Source: Bacteroidales bacterium
GTDB lineage: Bacteria > Bacteroidota > Bacteroidia > Bacteroidales > UBA932
Assembly (NCBI GenBank): GCA_021371955.1
Contig: JAJFVD010000006.1
Coordinates: forward strand, 62,001-126,000
Direction of reading: 5' to 3'
DNA: 64,000 nucleotides
The notes beneath the pieces were generated by a model that ran no database searches, was not told where the DNA came from, and was given only the letters and a program-made list of their open reading frames with translations. The position numbers were made by a program, and so were the translations under genes. Every line of letters begins with the position of its first letter. The first letter of the stretch is position 1. Below, one piece after another: positions 18,384 through 27,163 of this stretch.

Positions 18384-19847
18384 CTACCTCAGTTCTTCGA
18401 TGGCATTGATGCCGTTACGATTTACTATAACGCGGTAGCGTTTGAATTTTTCGAAGTCCTGGTATTTAAGCTGGATGATAAAGTTGAGGTAGTAGGCTTT
18501 TATTCCCTGTAGCTTTTCTATGTCTCCGTTTGCTTTTGATATGTAGAGAGGAACTTCGGGGTTGTCCATCTTATTGAGAAAAGACTGGACGCTTATCCGT
18601 ATAATTTCATTAATTCCTGCAACAAAATATTTACTGTTTTCATCCAGTTTTTCCCGGTCTATTTGCATAAGCTTTCTGTACAGGATTATCTTTTCTTGTG
18701 TATATCTGTTGTCGGCTTCAAGTAACGCAGAGCGGTTACGAATCTGCAGAACTTCTTTTGGGACATTTCTCTCGGAAATAAAGTCGAACCCCTCTTTGCT
18801 CCACCCGATGATGTTTTCCTTTATGCTCACGGTTATCTTATTGTCAAAATACTTTGCACGTCTTTTGTGTGCAAAATAGTATCTCATAAGGTCTTTGATT
18901 CTGTCTTTTAACATATAACTCACAACGAGAGCTACAAAGAAAGGCATCGTAAAATTACCGAATTTCAACTGGAAGGAGAATGCAACTGTGGTTGCAAAAA
19001 TCATTGACACCCCTGCAGCAAGGCTAAAGTAAATTTGCTCAATGAGAACTCCGTCTTTTTTCTTTTTCGCTGTTAGGAAAAGGTCGCTTTCAATAAATTT
19101 TTTCAAAACCCCTCTTCTAAAAACAAGATCCCTGTATTTGTCTGTACTGTCGGGAGATACAACAGGGTAGCCATTCGCAGTTTTATGTTGTATCTCACCA
19201 TCAATAGTTTGAAGAATTTTCTTCCGAAAACGGTCCGCAAAGTCTTTATCACGTGAATTGAGCGTTGCTAAAAGTGTATAAAACTGCTTTTCAACAACAT
19301 TAGACATAAACTCGTCGCCAAATTCAAAGTAGTTATAATTCTCCTGAGATACTGTGTGGGTCTTAATAATGTTAGACAAGGAACGGTATTTTGAAAGGAT
19401 ATCCGTGACATCTTCCAAAAGTGAGTCGAACAGGAAATCGCGGTCTTCCTTTTGGGCTGTAACAAAAATATATTTTATCTGATCTCGCAGGGCACTTTTG
19501 AATATTGCAGAGAACATCTTTATCTGGTACTCGAACTCTGCAACTGAGCTTCTTGACGGAGATGACGCAATGTTATTGAAAGCGAATTCCAGATGTTGAA
19601 GCGGGCTATTCTCTCCTCTTGTTATGTCTCTCAGGAGAAATATCGGAGTTATCAGCCTTATGTTATCCCTGATATCTCTGTAAAAATGCTCTCTTGTATA
19701 GGTTTGCGAATTTATGTCCAGACTGTCCGGCACAAATATCCATGTATTCATTACAAAGTCGTTTATCTTGACTCTCCTTCGTGCATGAAAACCAACCTTA
19801 AATTCGATGGAAAATTTATCATGAATTTTTGCCAGAATATCTATCAT
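18384..19847 (-). CDS. Uncharacterised protein with two central membrane helices
   Basis: A 487-residue protein I do not recognise. There is no signal peptide. About 265 mainly helical, charged N-terminal residues are followed by two closely spaced hydrophobic helices (about 268-292 and 298-313). A basic segment (LKDRIKDLMRYYFAHKRR) and about 170 soluble C-terminal residues complete it. This places both large soluble parts in the cytoplasm, joined by a membrane hairpin. No catalytic motif was spotted. It is the last gene of the eight-gene operon, 5 bp after the DASS carrier, so it probably acts with that membrane system. Confidence 0.85.
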   Translation of the reverse strand: MIDILAKIHDKFSIEFKVGFHARRRVKINDFVMNTWIFVPDSLDINSQTYTREHFYRDIRDNIRLITPIFLLRDITRGENSPLQHLEFAFNNIASSPSRSSVAEFEYQIKMFSAIFKSALRDQIKYIFVTAQKEDRDFLFDSLLEDVTDILSKYRSLSNIIKTHTVSQENYNYFEFGDEFMSNVVEKQFYTLLATLNSRDKDFADRFRKKILQTIDGEIQHKTANGYPVVSPDSTDKYRDLVFRRGVLKKFIESDLFLTAKKKKDGVLIEQIYFSLAAGVSMIFATTVAFSFQLKFGNFTMPFFVALVVSYMLKDRIKDLMRYYFAHKRRAKYFDNKITVSIKENIIGWSKEGFDFISERNVPKEVLQIRNRSALLEADNRYTQEKIILYRKLMQIDREKLDENSKYFVAGINEIIRISVQSFLNKMDNPEVPLYISKANGDIEKLQGIKAYYLNFIIQLKYQDFEKFKRYRVIVNRNGINAIEELR

Positions 19848-19852
19848 AATTT

Positions 19853-21448
19853 CTATAGTAATCCGTTTGTATATCCAAGCCAGTTAAGTACAGTCTCTCC
19901 CCATATCAATATCATAAACCAGCTAATTATCATCATTGTAATACCGTATTTGAACGTGTCGCTCCAACTGTAGTGGTTTGTTGTATATAACAAAGCAGCG
20001 GGCTTGCTGTTGAATGGAAGAACATAAACATGCTCAATAAGGAGTGCAACAGGAAAAGCAAGGCTGAGTACTGAGTAGCCGAATTTCTGCGCGACACCAA
20101 TGGCTATTGGCACAAATATAAGAGCTCGCATCGTTTTTGATTCAAATATGAGTGCAGAAAAAATCATTGCTGCAGTGAGAATTACATACAATACCCAAAA
20201 AGGAGTATGTGCAGTTATTCCCAGGGAATCAAACAAAGCGTCCACCATTGTTGCCGGAAGGCCTGTGGCTTCTAGTCCGGCTCCAAGGGTGTATGCTCCA
20301 GCAGAGAAAAGAAGAAGGTGCCAGGGAATATCTACATCGTTCCACTTAACTATTCCTATTCCCGGCAAAAGAGCTGCTACAGCACCCATAAATGCAACAG
20401 CAGTCTGGTTTATCCCGTGTTGCTTGTCTGTTGCCCAGAGAGCCAGAACCAGTACAAAAATTGCAATTGCCTTGTACTCTTCGAAACTCATTTTTCCCAT
20501 TTTATGAAACTCTTCCTTGAGCATTTCCATTCCACCCTCAATTTGCGGGTGTTTTTCACTCTCCTTCAATGGGAAAATCACTTTCAGCCCCACAAACCAG
20601 CCAATAAGTATTAAAATAACGCATAGCGGAAAGGCCGCGATAAACCAGTCCTGGAAACTGAAAACGCCCCAACCCATTGCTCCCGCAATTAATGAACCGG
20701 CCAGCAAATTTGCTCCCGAACCGGTAACAAAGCCGCTTGCGCCAATATTTATCTGAAACAGGTTCTGCAAAACCAGGTTCCTGCCGAAATTATTTCTGTT
20801 CTCGCCCCCGGTGGCACCATATATTGCAGCAATTACCATAAAAATTGGGAGTAGAATAGCAGCCTTGGCAGAAGTGGCAGAAATAAACGCAGAAAGGACA
20901 ATGTTTATTACAATAAAACTAAAAATAACCATTGTAGCATTTTTTCCAAACCGGAGAACAAACCACAAGGCAAATCTCTTGGCAACCCTGGTCTTAACAA
21001 GCATGCTTGCAAGAATAAACGATAAAATATTTAACCACATAACAGGGTGGCCCAACTGTGCATAGGCCACCTTGTCTGTAGTTACTCCGGTTAACACTAT
21101 TGCCAGAATAATAATCAATGAAGTGAGATAATTGGGTATTGGCTCCGTAATCCATAAGATTATTCCGGCAGCGAATATTGCCATCATCGCATAATTTATC
21201 CTGGAAAAACCTTCTGACCCCAGTTCGGCAAAACGTTTTGACGCTTCGCCAACAAGAGATGCCGGGTCGAAAGTGTTTAAGAAGGAGATGTCCGCAAAAA
21301 AATAGAGATATATAAAGGCCAGAGCAGCTAATGGGAAGCCAAATTTTGCCATCCATTGTTCAAATGGAGACTTGACAAGCTTTGGTAGCTTCTCAATTTT
21401 GTAGTTGCCCATATCGAGCGGATCAAAATTATGTTTGTTTAAGTCCAT
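19853..21448 (-). CDS. DASS/SLC13-family sodium-coupled anion transporter
   Basis: A 531-residue inner-membrane carrier with about 11-12 helices and a cytoplasmic N-terminal segment. The DASS layout is clear: two inverted repeats, WITEPIPNYLTSL near the start, and a helix-break motif in each half. In characterised dicarboxylate carriers each break carries Ser-Asn-Thr. Here they read SAT (190-192) and SKT (437-439), and the usual GTPPN appears as GSGAN (243-247). The usual dicarboxylate-contacting asparagines are therefore absent. Given the phosphate-themed neighbours, phosphate or another anion is possible. Yeast Pho87/Pho90 are distant phosphate-carrying relatives. It lies 23 bp after the CYTH gene and 5 bp before the last gene. 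Confidence 0.88.
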   Translation of the reverse strand: MDLNKHNFDPLDMGNYKIEKLPKLVKSPFEQWMAKFGFPLAALAFIYLYFFADISFLNTFDPASLVGEASKRFAELGSEGFSRINYAMMAIFAAGIILWITEPIPNYLTSLIIILAIVLTGVTTDKVAYAQLGHPVMWLNILSFILASMLVKTRVAKRFALWFVLRFGKNATMVIFSFIVINIVLSAFISATSAKAAILLPIFMVIAAIYGATGGENRNNFGRNLVLQNLFQINIGASGFVTGSGANLLAGSLIAGAMGWGVFSFQDWFIAAFPLCVILILIGWFVGLKVIFPLKESEKHPQIEGGMEMLKEEFHKMGKMSFEEYKAIAIFVLVLALWATDKQHGINQTAVAFMGAVAALLPGIGIVKWNDVDIPWHLLLFSAGAYTLGAGLEATGLPATMVDALFDSLGITAHTPFWVLYVILTAAMIFSALIFESKTMRALIFVPIAIGVAQKFGYSVLSLAFPVALLIEHVYVLPFNSKPAALLYTTNHYSWSDTFKYGITMMIISWFMILIWGETVLNWLGYTNGLL

Positions 21449-21471
21449 TGATATAATTTTATGTCAATTGG

Positions 21472-21939
21472 TTACCATTTAGTATATGGGTTTTTCATGA
21501 GCATCGAGTTATAAAATCTCTTATCTCCAGTTACCTCTTTTCCAAGCCACTCAGGTTTTTCAAAGTGTTCATTTTCCGAAGACAACTCTACTTCAGCCAC
21601 TGTAAGTCCAAGGTTATCTCCATAAAATTCATCGACTTCGAATGAGTGTGGTCCACTCTTGACAATATAACGGGTCTTGTCAATTACGCCTGGTTCGCAT
21701 ATTGCCAGCAACTCATTCGCCTCTTCAATGCTGATTTCTTTCTCCCACTCATATCTGCTGGCGCCGGAGGCGCTTCCGATACCCTTGATTGTGATAAAAC
21801 CTTTGTCGCCCTTAACTCTCACTCTAACTGTTCTTTCGGGAACTGAACTCAGGTAGCCCTGAATTATTCTGGTGTTTTTTACAGCTAAGGTTTTGTATTC
21901 ACCATCAACCAAAAATTTTCTTTCTATTTCCTGTGCCAT
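21472..21939 (-). CDS. CYTH-domain (triphosphate tunnel) protein
   Basis: A 155-residue single-domain CYTH protein. The signature EIERKFLV (residues 4-11, the ExExK motif) opens the fold. Basic strands TVRVRVKGDKGFITIKG, KTRYIV and acidic strands FEVDEFYGDNLGL and VAEVEL line the tunnel. Members hydrolyse inorganic triphosphate or nucleotide triphosphates with metal ions, and short bacterial ones are often tripolyphosphatases. It is 7 bp after a second, divergent CYTH-like gene, inside the phosphate-themed operon. The exact substrate is not shown by sequence. Confidence 0.92.
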   Translation of the reverse strand: MAQEIERKFLVDGEYKTLAVKNTRIIQGYLSSVPERTVRVRVKGDKGFITIKGIGSASGASRYEWEKEISIEEANELLAICEPGVIDKTRYIVKSGPHSFEVDEFYGDNLGLTVAEVELSSENEHFEKPEWLGKEVTGDKRFYNSMLMKNPYTKW

Positions 21940-21946
21940 AATTTTA

Positions 21947-22588
21947 TTAGTTTGCTAATGGTTTGTCTGACATTCCGATTACTCTTTTGATTGCCTGAAG
22001 GTAGTTAATATTCTCAACTCCTTCCAGGCCAACCGCTTTAATTGTTTTAGCAATATCCTCTACTTCGGTGGATTCTGAGTTGATTGTCATAACTTTTGCT
22101 CCGTTAATGAGTACTGCACCGGCTTCGCATATTGTGTCGTTTACCATATATCCCCACCTTTGCTTGTGAACACGAACTGCCTGCAGGTCCGGATGGTTGT
22201 TTACCATCTCAATAAACTCCTCATATGTATAGGTATCTTTGGTGAGTTGTGGCATTTTTACCATAAAAGCAGGAAAGACCTCTTTTTTCAAGACATCGGC
22301 AGATATTGGAAATTCGCCCTTCATGAGGGGGTTCCACTGCTCAAGCCCGTCTACAGTCTGGACATATGTTTTTATATCCATCTTTCCATCTCTAATTTTG
22401 GTATTGTTTATGTCATTTGTACGGGAGATTATATAAATTTCATCGCTGTGTCTCTCCCATACTTTCTCCGGAACAGGAACTGAAAAACGCGCCATTCTTT
22501 CAATTGCTTTGCTAAAATCCTGTCCGAATGTACGAAACTCAAATCTGGGCTTTGAGATTTCGCCTATCTCCATTTTATCCTTACTCAT
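21947..22588 (-). CDS. Divergent CYTH-like protein
   Basis: A 213-residue soluble protein that looks like a diverged triphosphate-tunnel fold. Strand one is RFEFRTFG in place of ExExK. It continues with SDEIYIISR, the basic NNTKIRDGKMDIKTYV, GLEQWNP, and later AVRVHKQRWGYMV followed by acidic NSESTEVEDI. The order of basic and acidic strands fits CYTH, but the first glutamate of ExExK is missing, so catalysis may be lost or altered. It may bind rather than cleave a phosphate-rich ligand. It lies next to the true CYTH gene (7 bp), so the pair may act together. The homology is inferred by eye. Confidence 0.65.
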   Translation of the reverse strand: MSKDKMEIGEISKPRFEFRTFGQDFSKAIERMARFSVPVPEKVWERHSDEIYIISRTNDINNTKIRDGKMDIKTYVQTVDGLEQWNPLMKGEFPISADVLKKEVFPAFMVKMPQLTKDTYTYEEFIEMVNNHPDLQAVRVHKQRWGYMVNDTICEAGAVLINGAKVMTINSESTEVEDIAKTIKAVGLEGVENINYLQAIKRVIGMSDKPLAN

Positions 22589-22606
22589 TATTTATAGTAT
22601 TGTTTA

Positions 22607-23398
22607 TTAAATAGTTCCAGTTGCATTTGAAGCACCCATTGAGCCGGTTGTGAAAAGAACTAGTTCTGTTGCCCCGTTGGTTCTGCGGCCAATAGTATTT
22701 GGAGAAGCTCCTGCTTTGATAATTGTTCCGGTAAGGTTGTCCAGTAAATTTCTGGTTCCACCGTCGGCATCAAAAAGGTGATAGGAGAATCCTTTTGTCC
22801 CTGACATTCCGAATGGGAATCCAGTAATGCCGGCAGCATCCTGTTGTATTACCAGATAGCCCTTCGCAGCTATTTTTGTTCCTGCAGGAATGGTCCAGTT
22901 GTCCTTATCTGCTGTTGAGCCGTCTTTTCGCAGCTTCCATCCTGATAAGTCAACTTCGGTTGTCATATCATTATAAAGTTCCATTGATTTGGCATTCGGG
23001 TCGCACTCATTGACATATACCATAACCGGCGGTGCCACTTTAACTTTTTGTTGTGCTGATACTGCAACAAAACCGCCCTCATTTGTAGCTTCTACTGTTA
23101 CAAATATGTCTGCATTGTCTGCCTGTCCTGGAATAGTTGCAGTAAATGTTCTTAAAGAACCGGCTGTCATCGGAACAGAAAGAACACTTCCTGTGTTTAT
23201 TTTATATTTTACCACTGCAGCAGTGACACTTTTAAGGTCTGTTATTTTGCAGGTGACTGTAATGGCCTGATTGGCCTTTGGCGCCGAAGGATTAAACGTA
23301 ATGTTTTCGATAACTGCGGGGCCGGAATATTGTTCGTCTTTCACGCAACTGCACAATAAAATAACTATGGTAATAGTTGCAAATAATATATTTCTCAT
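22607..23398 (-). CDS. Lipoprotein with lamin-tail (LTD) domain
   Basis: A 263-residue exported lipoprotein (lipobox LLCSCVK, C17). Residues about 27-125 form an Ig/Big-like beta domain (ENITFNPSAPKANQAITVTC). Residues about 130-260 form a lamin-tail domain with the marks YVNECDPNAKSMELYN, VDLSGWKLRKDG and IPAGTKIAAKGYLVI. Bacterial LTD domains occur on exported proteins, often beside nucleases, phosphatases or adhesins, and are thought to bind surfaces or ligands. It lies between the porin and the CYTH-like gene, so it is likely a periplasmic or surface partner of this system. Confidence 0.8.
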   Translation of the reverse strand: MRNILFATITIVILLCSCVKDEQYSGPAVIENITFNPSAPKANQAITVTCKITDLKSVTAAVVKYKINTGSVLSVPMTAGSLRTFTATIPGQADNADIFVTVEATNEGGFVAVSAQQKVKVAPPVMVYVNECDPNAKSMELYNDMTTEVDLSGWKLRKDGSTADKDNWTIPAGTKIAAKGYLVIQQDAAGITGFPFGMSGTKGFSYHLFDADGGTRNLLDNLTGTIIKAGASPNTIGRRTNGATELVLFTTGSMGASNATGTI

Positions 23399-23426
23399 AA
23401 TATTAGTATTTATCTGTTATGTTAAT

Positions 23427-24812
23427 TTAGAAGTCAATTTCGAATCTTATTCCAAGCATATGGAAATCAACTCCACCAGCACCATTTAATGCAGCTACTT
23501 TTGATGGATCTTTTGTAGGAGCTCCGTCAATATCATAACCAACCAGCAGTTTCCCGCGTCCGTTTGCATATCTGTCGTTATTACAGTACTGATAGTTGAG
23601 CATCACTTTTACAGAGTTATTTATGTAGTAGTTAATACCAAAAGTATAATTTTCGCCTGAACCACCTTTGATGTTCTGGCTGGTAAGGTTCATATAGTCG
23701 TACCTTCCGATAAGTTCAATATCTCCCCATGTCTTTCCTCTTCTCGGCTGAGTAAATTCTCCGTCAGCAACGTTATATTGTTGTGTACCTCCAAATAAAA
23801 GATAGCCTACTTGTGCATACCATCCTCCAAAATGTTTTGTGCTTTTGTCTGCAAGAGTGCTTGTCTCTTTTATGTAGGTCATGTCTCCGATATACTCGCT
23901 CTGGAATCTCAACCCTTTTCTAAAACCAGCCAGCTCAAATCCATAAAGAAAATCGTGATCCACATCTTTTATTACATCTGTGTCCAGATATTTTTTTCTG
24001 TTAATAGAAGTGGCATTGCGTGAACTGTACCTTACCCCGCCTGCCTCTTTTACCGGTTCAAGATCCGATTTTGGCAAACGATATGAGGCGGCTGCTCCAA
24101 TATGCAGACCATAGTTTAGTTTATCGTAGAATGGCATGATAACAAATTTACCTGTGTAAGAATTTCCACTACTCATTCCGTAGTCTTTATTGTTGTCCTC
24201 TACATAAGTTCTTGCTTCCTGGCCTTCAATCGCCTGAAAATGAATACCACCCATAGCAATGAGCCATTTTTTATTGAATTTGGCCTGAACTCCGAGATGT
24301 CTTGACGGGCCAAATGTCTGAACAACCATTGGCCTTTCCATCAGAGCCAGATACCTTGAAGTAGTTGTGCACTCCATCGAGAAACCTTCTTTGAAGTTGC
24401 CAATAGTGAAATCAAAGTACCTTAATCCTGTATACTGAATAATTGCATCTTTGAGTTCAAATGATCCGTTTGCAAAATCGGTATCAAGTTCGCCATACCA
24501 GTCCTTTAAAATTTGACCCTTCACAGCAAACCTTGCTCTTCTTATAGATGCTCCGTTACCAATTTTGTCGAAATCCGGGTTCTGTCCAATAAACATTGCA
24601 CCGTCTGCCTGTACTCTGATATCAAACCACAATCGGTAATTCTGGTCCTTTGATTCGAATACGAGTATTCCGCTCCTCTCTTCTACATTAAGCGGATTTC
24701 TTTGAACCTTTACCCCATACTGGTTGTAACGAACGTCCTCCTGCGGTTTTTCCTGAGCTCTTGCTGTAACAAATATTAAGGATACAACAATGAATAATGA
24801 TAGTTTTTTCAT
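23427..24812 (-). CDS. Porin of the phosphate-selective OprO/OprP family
   Basis: A 461-residue outer-membrane porin with an N-terminal signal ending ARAQ. The segment IRRARFAVKGQILKDWYGEL, followed by alternating barrel strands, a TFGPSRHLG loop and the C-terminal MLGIRFEIDF, matches the porin O/P family, whose founding members are phosphate and polyphosphate channels. Bacteroidota members may have other substrates, but the DUF47/PiT-like neighbours favour phosphate. It is 10 bp after the PiT-LuxR fusion gene. Confidence 0.85.
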   Translation of the reverse strand: MKKLSLFIVVSLIFVTARAQEKPQEDVRYNQYGVKVQRNPLNVEERSGILVFESKDQNYRLWFDIRVQADGAMFIGQNPDFDKIGNGASIRRARFAVKGQILKDWYGELDTDFANGSFELKDAIIQYTGLRYFDFTIGNFKEGFSMECTTTSRYLALMERPMVVQTFGPSRHLGVQAKFNKKWLIAMGGIHFQAIEGQEARTYVEDNNKDYGMSSGNSYTGKFVIMPFYDKLNYGLHIGAAASYRLPKSDLEPVKEAGGVRYSSRNATSINRKKYLDTDVIKDVDHDFLYGFELAGFRKGLRFQSEYIGDMTYIKETSTLADKSTKHFGGWYAQVGYLLFGGTQQYNVADGEFTQPRRGKTWGDIELIGRYDYMNLTSQNIKGGSGENYTFGINYYINNSVKVMLNYQYCNNDRYANGRGKLLVGYDIDGAPTKDPSKVAALNGAGGVDFHMLGIRFEIDF

Positions 24813-24822
24813 ATAAATTAAA

Positions 24823-26508
24823 TTAAAGTGATTTAATAAACTCTATCAGATTTTCTTCTCGTTTCAAATTCAGTCTTTTTCTTAACCGATACCTGCACAC
24901 TTCGACACTTTTTGGGGTAATACTCATAATTGATGAGAGCTCTTTAGTTGAGAATCCCAAACGCAGAAGAGTTGCCAGCCGCCTCTCCTGTTCGGTGAGG
25001 CCGGGAAACCTCTCGTGCAGTATAACAGAGTAATCTTTATGCAGGATTTCAACTTGTGAATACAGTTCATTCATTTCATGTGAGAATGCCTTTTTATCTA
25101 ATATTTTCCTTTCGATAGCAAGGACTTGTGATTTAATATCTTCTAAGCTGTCGGATCTTTTAAGGGCCTGGATATCTGTGGAAAGTTGTTCCAGAAAATC
25201 TCGTTGCTGACCAATCCACAGTGCATTGTTTATCAAATCTTTTTTCTTTATTTCCAGTCTTTTGTGAAGACTATTGTTTTCGCTTTGAATCACTTTTATT
25301 TCAAGGTCTACAAGAGCTTTTTGCATTTCGTTTAATTGATTCCTGTCCTCGGCAATTTTTAATTTTGCATGTTCAGATGCCCGGTTTTTAGAGATATAAA
25401 AATAGACTGCTAAAATTGCAAGAATTGACAGGCTTAGTGCTAATGCAAACGTTGTGATGTCAAAGGACATTTGTCTTCCGGATAATCCGAAGTTTTCGCC
25501 ACTTGCACTCTTTTGTACATCTATAATTGAAAATATCGAGTATGTCAATAAAAAAGAGAGTCCGGGAAGTGCAACCACACTCAAAAAAGATTTAATCAGC
25601 TCCTTCTTGTCAACAGCAACACTATTCTGTACCCATCCAATACCAATAATGGCGCATAAACATGCGTGTACCGGAGAGACGGGTGTAGCCAAAAGTCCAA
25701 AAAAAGAACAAATTCCGTTGCTTGAAAAAATCAACATTACAAATGCCACGGACATCATTATAACGACGCTTGTTTCTGTGTTGATGTCAAATAATTTCAT
25801 CGAAATTTTATTTGCCATTCCTTTCACCGGATAGAAATAGAGAATCAGAATCAATAGCAGAAAAAGAATCCATTTGAGGAAGTCTCCCTGTAATGAACCT
25901 CCTGCAATATTGAAAAGTAAAAGAGGATCCATCCCGGAAGTCATTGCCAGAATTAATGAGCCATTATTTATAGCAAACGAAAAGAGGACAAGAATCAGCG
26001 ATATAACAAGTAAAACCCTTAATATTCTGTTTAAAGTAATTAAATGCAAACTGGTCTTCTTTACAATATATTTTATTAATTGGAACAGAGTTAATGAAAA
26101 AATAAAAGAAAGGAGCGGGGAAAGAAGCCATGAAATAGAACTTTTCCAAAAAAAAGAAAATGAATTGTTAGTGTCAAGATATATGTTAAGGGCAAACAAA
26201 GCACCTGCAAGTGCATACAATATGGAGGTCCATTTTGTAAAGAAAGAGATAATCCAGACAGATATTGCGGATGCTATACATACAATCAGTACAGTGAGCG
26301 GATTATTTAGATTTGCAGCATCATTTATGTTAACGACAATATCCGAAGAAAATAATAAGGCCGGTAAAATAGCGGCAACCAGAATTACAGGTATATATGC
26401 TTTGTTAATAGCTCCTGAAGAAGATGTTGATGCCATAATAATTGGCATCTCCCTTATCGAAAGCCAAACAGCCAGGATGACAACTACAATTATTACATCT
26501 AAAATCAT
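24823..26508 (-). CDS. PiT-permease-like membrane domain fused to LuxR-type DNA-binding domain
   Basis: A 561-residue two-part protein. Residues 1-about 330 are hydrophobic and follow PiT phosphate permeases: ASTSSSGAINKAYIPV aligns with their first motif region, SFAINNGSLILAM with the second (SFAHGANDVANA), and TPVSPVH (275-281) with GLPVSTTH. The GANDVANA-type asparagine-aspartate residues needed for transport are gone. A further helix (about 352-373) leads to a long coiled coil (about 380-490), then a LuxR-type helix-turn-helix (about 500-550: LTEQERRLATLLRLGFSTKE). This output module also ends other Bacteroidota sensors. I infer a membrane phosphate sensor acting directly on DNA. It starts 1 bp after the DUF47 gene. 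Confidence 0.8.
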   Translation of the reverse strand: MILDVIIVVVILAVWLSIREMPIIMASTSSSGAINKAYIPVILVAAILPALLFSSDIVVNINDAANLNNPLTVLIVCIASAISVWIISFFTKWTSILYALAGALFALNIYLDTNNSFSFFWKSSISWLLSPLLSFIFSLTLFQLIKYIVKKTSLHLITLNRILRVLLVISLILVLFSFAINNGSLILAMTSGMDPLLLFNIAGGSLQGDFLKWILFLLLILILYFYPVKGMANKISMKLFDINTETSVVIMMSVAFVMLIFSSNGICSFFGLLATPVSPVHACLCAIIGIGWVQNSVAVDKKELIKSFLSVVALPGLSFLLTYSIFSIIDVQKSASGENFGLSGRQMSFDITTFALALSLSILAILAVYFYISKNRASEHAKLKIAEDRNQLNEMQKALVDLEIKVIQSENNSLHKRLEIKKKDLINNALWIGQQRDFLEQLSTDIQALKRSDSLEDIKSQVLAIERKILDKKAFSHEMNELYSQVEILHKDYSVILHERFPGLTEQERRLATLLRLGFSTKELSSIMSITPKSVEVCRYRLRKRLNLKREENLIEFIKSL

Positions 26509-26509
26509 A

Positions 26510-27163
26510 TCAGATGTTTCGTTTCAATGCCATAATAGAAAGTAAATCTGCCGCCTTTTCGGCAGACTCGGACAGGGTTTCAATATGAAGAGCAAAGTAT
26601 CTTAAATGGAATTTTTCGCTTAGCTTTAACTGAGGCATGTCGTGAAATACCTTTCTCTTAATCGTTTTCGATTGCCGTTCAGTTTCCTCTTCATAAAAAT
26701 ATACTCTGTTAATCTTTTCAGGGATTGAATCCGGTGAGCGAAAATATGCTTTGGCGGCAGGGATTACACATTCAACAGCCAGTGTAGACAGCTCTGTAAG
26801 TTTTACGAAATCGGGATTAAGTTCTGCGGGAATATGAGGAATTTCTATATCCAGTTGAGAAAGGCTATTGTTTAAAATGTCCACTATATTATCCATCCTT
26901 TCGAGCAACTTAAGAATATCTCCTCTCATCTGCGACATAAAGGACATTGTGTGGACAGCAGCAACAATTTCTCTTCGTAAATAGTTTGCTTCGCTTTCAA
27001 GTTTGGCCATTTCAGACAAATTTTCATCAAAAAGAGCGCGGTTTCCGTACAGGTAGTTTCTGACACCCTCCTTGAATACCAATAATCCCTTATCAATAGT
27101 GTCGAAAAACTTGTCAATATCCTTAATTGTTTTGTCTGTCTGGTTAATTTTAAACATACTCAA
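26510..27163 (-). CDS. DUF47 (PhoU-like) PiT accessory protein
   Basis: A 217-residue, all-helical cytoplasmic protein of the DUF47/TIGR00153 family, which resembles PhoU and is usually encoded next to PiT phosphate permeases. Typical elements are EANYLRREIVAAVHTMSFMSQMRGDILKL early on (broken here by no gaps) and HIETLSESAEKAADLLS near the end. Such proteins are thought to bind or modulate the partner permease. Here the partner is the PiT-LuxR fusion, whose start is 1 bp after this stop, so they are almost surely translated together. It is the first gene of the eight-gene operon. Confidence 0.9.
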   Translation of the reverse strand: MSMFKINQTDKTIKDIDKFFDTIDKGLLVFKEGVRNYLYGNRALFDENLSEMAKLESEANYLRREIVAAVHTMSFMSQMRGDILKLLERMDNIVDILNNSLSQLDIEIPHIPAELNPDFVKLTELSTLAVECVIPAAKAYFRSPDSIPEKINRVYFYEEETERQSKTIKRKVFHDMPQLKLSEKFHLRYFALHIETLSESAEKAADLLSIMALKRNI

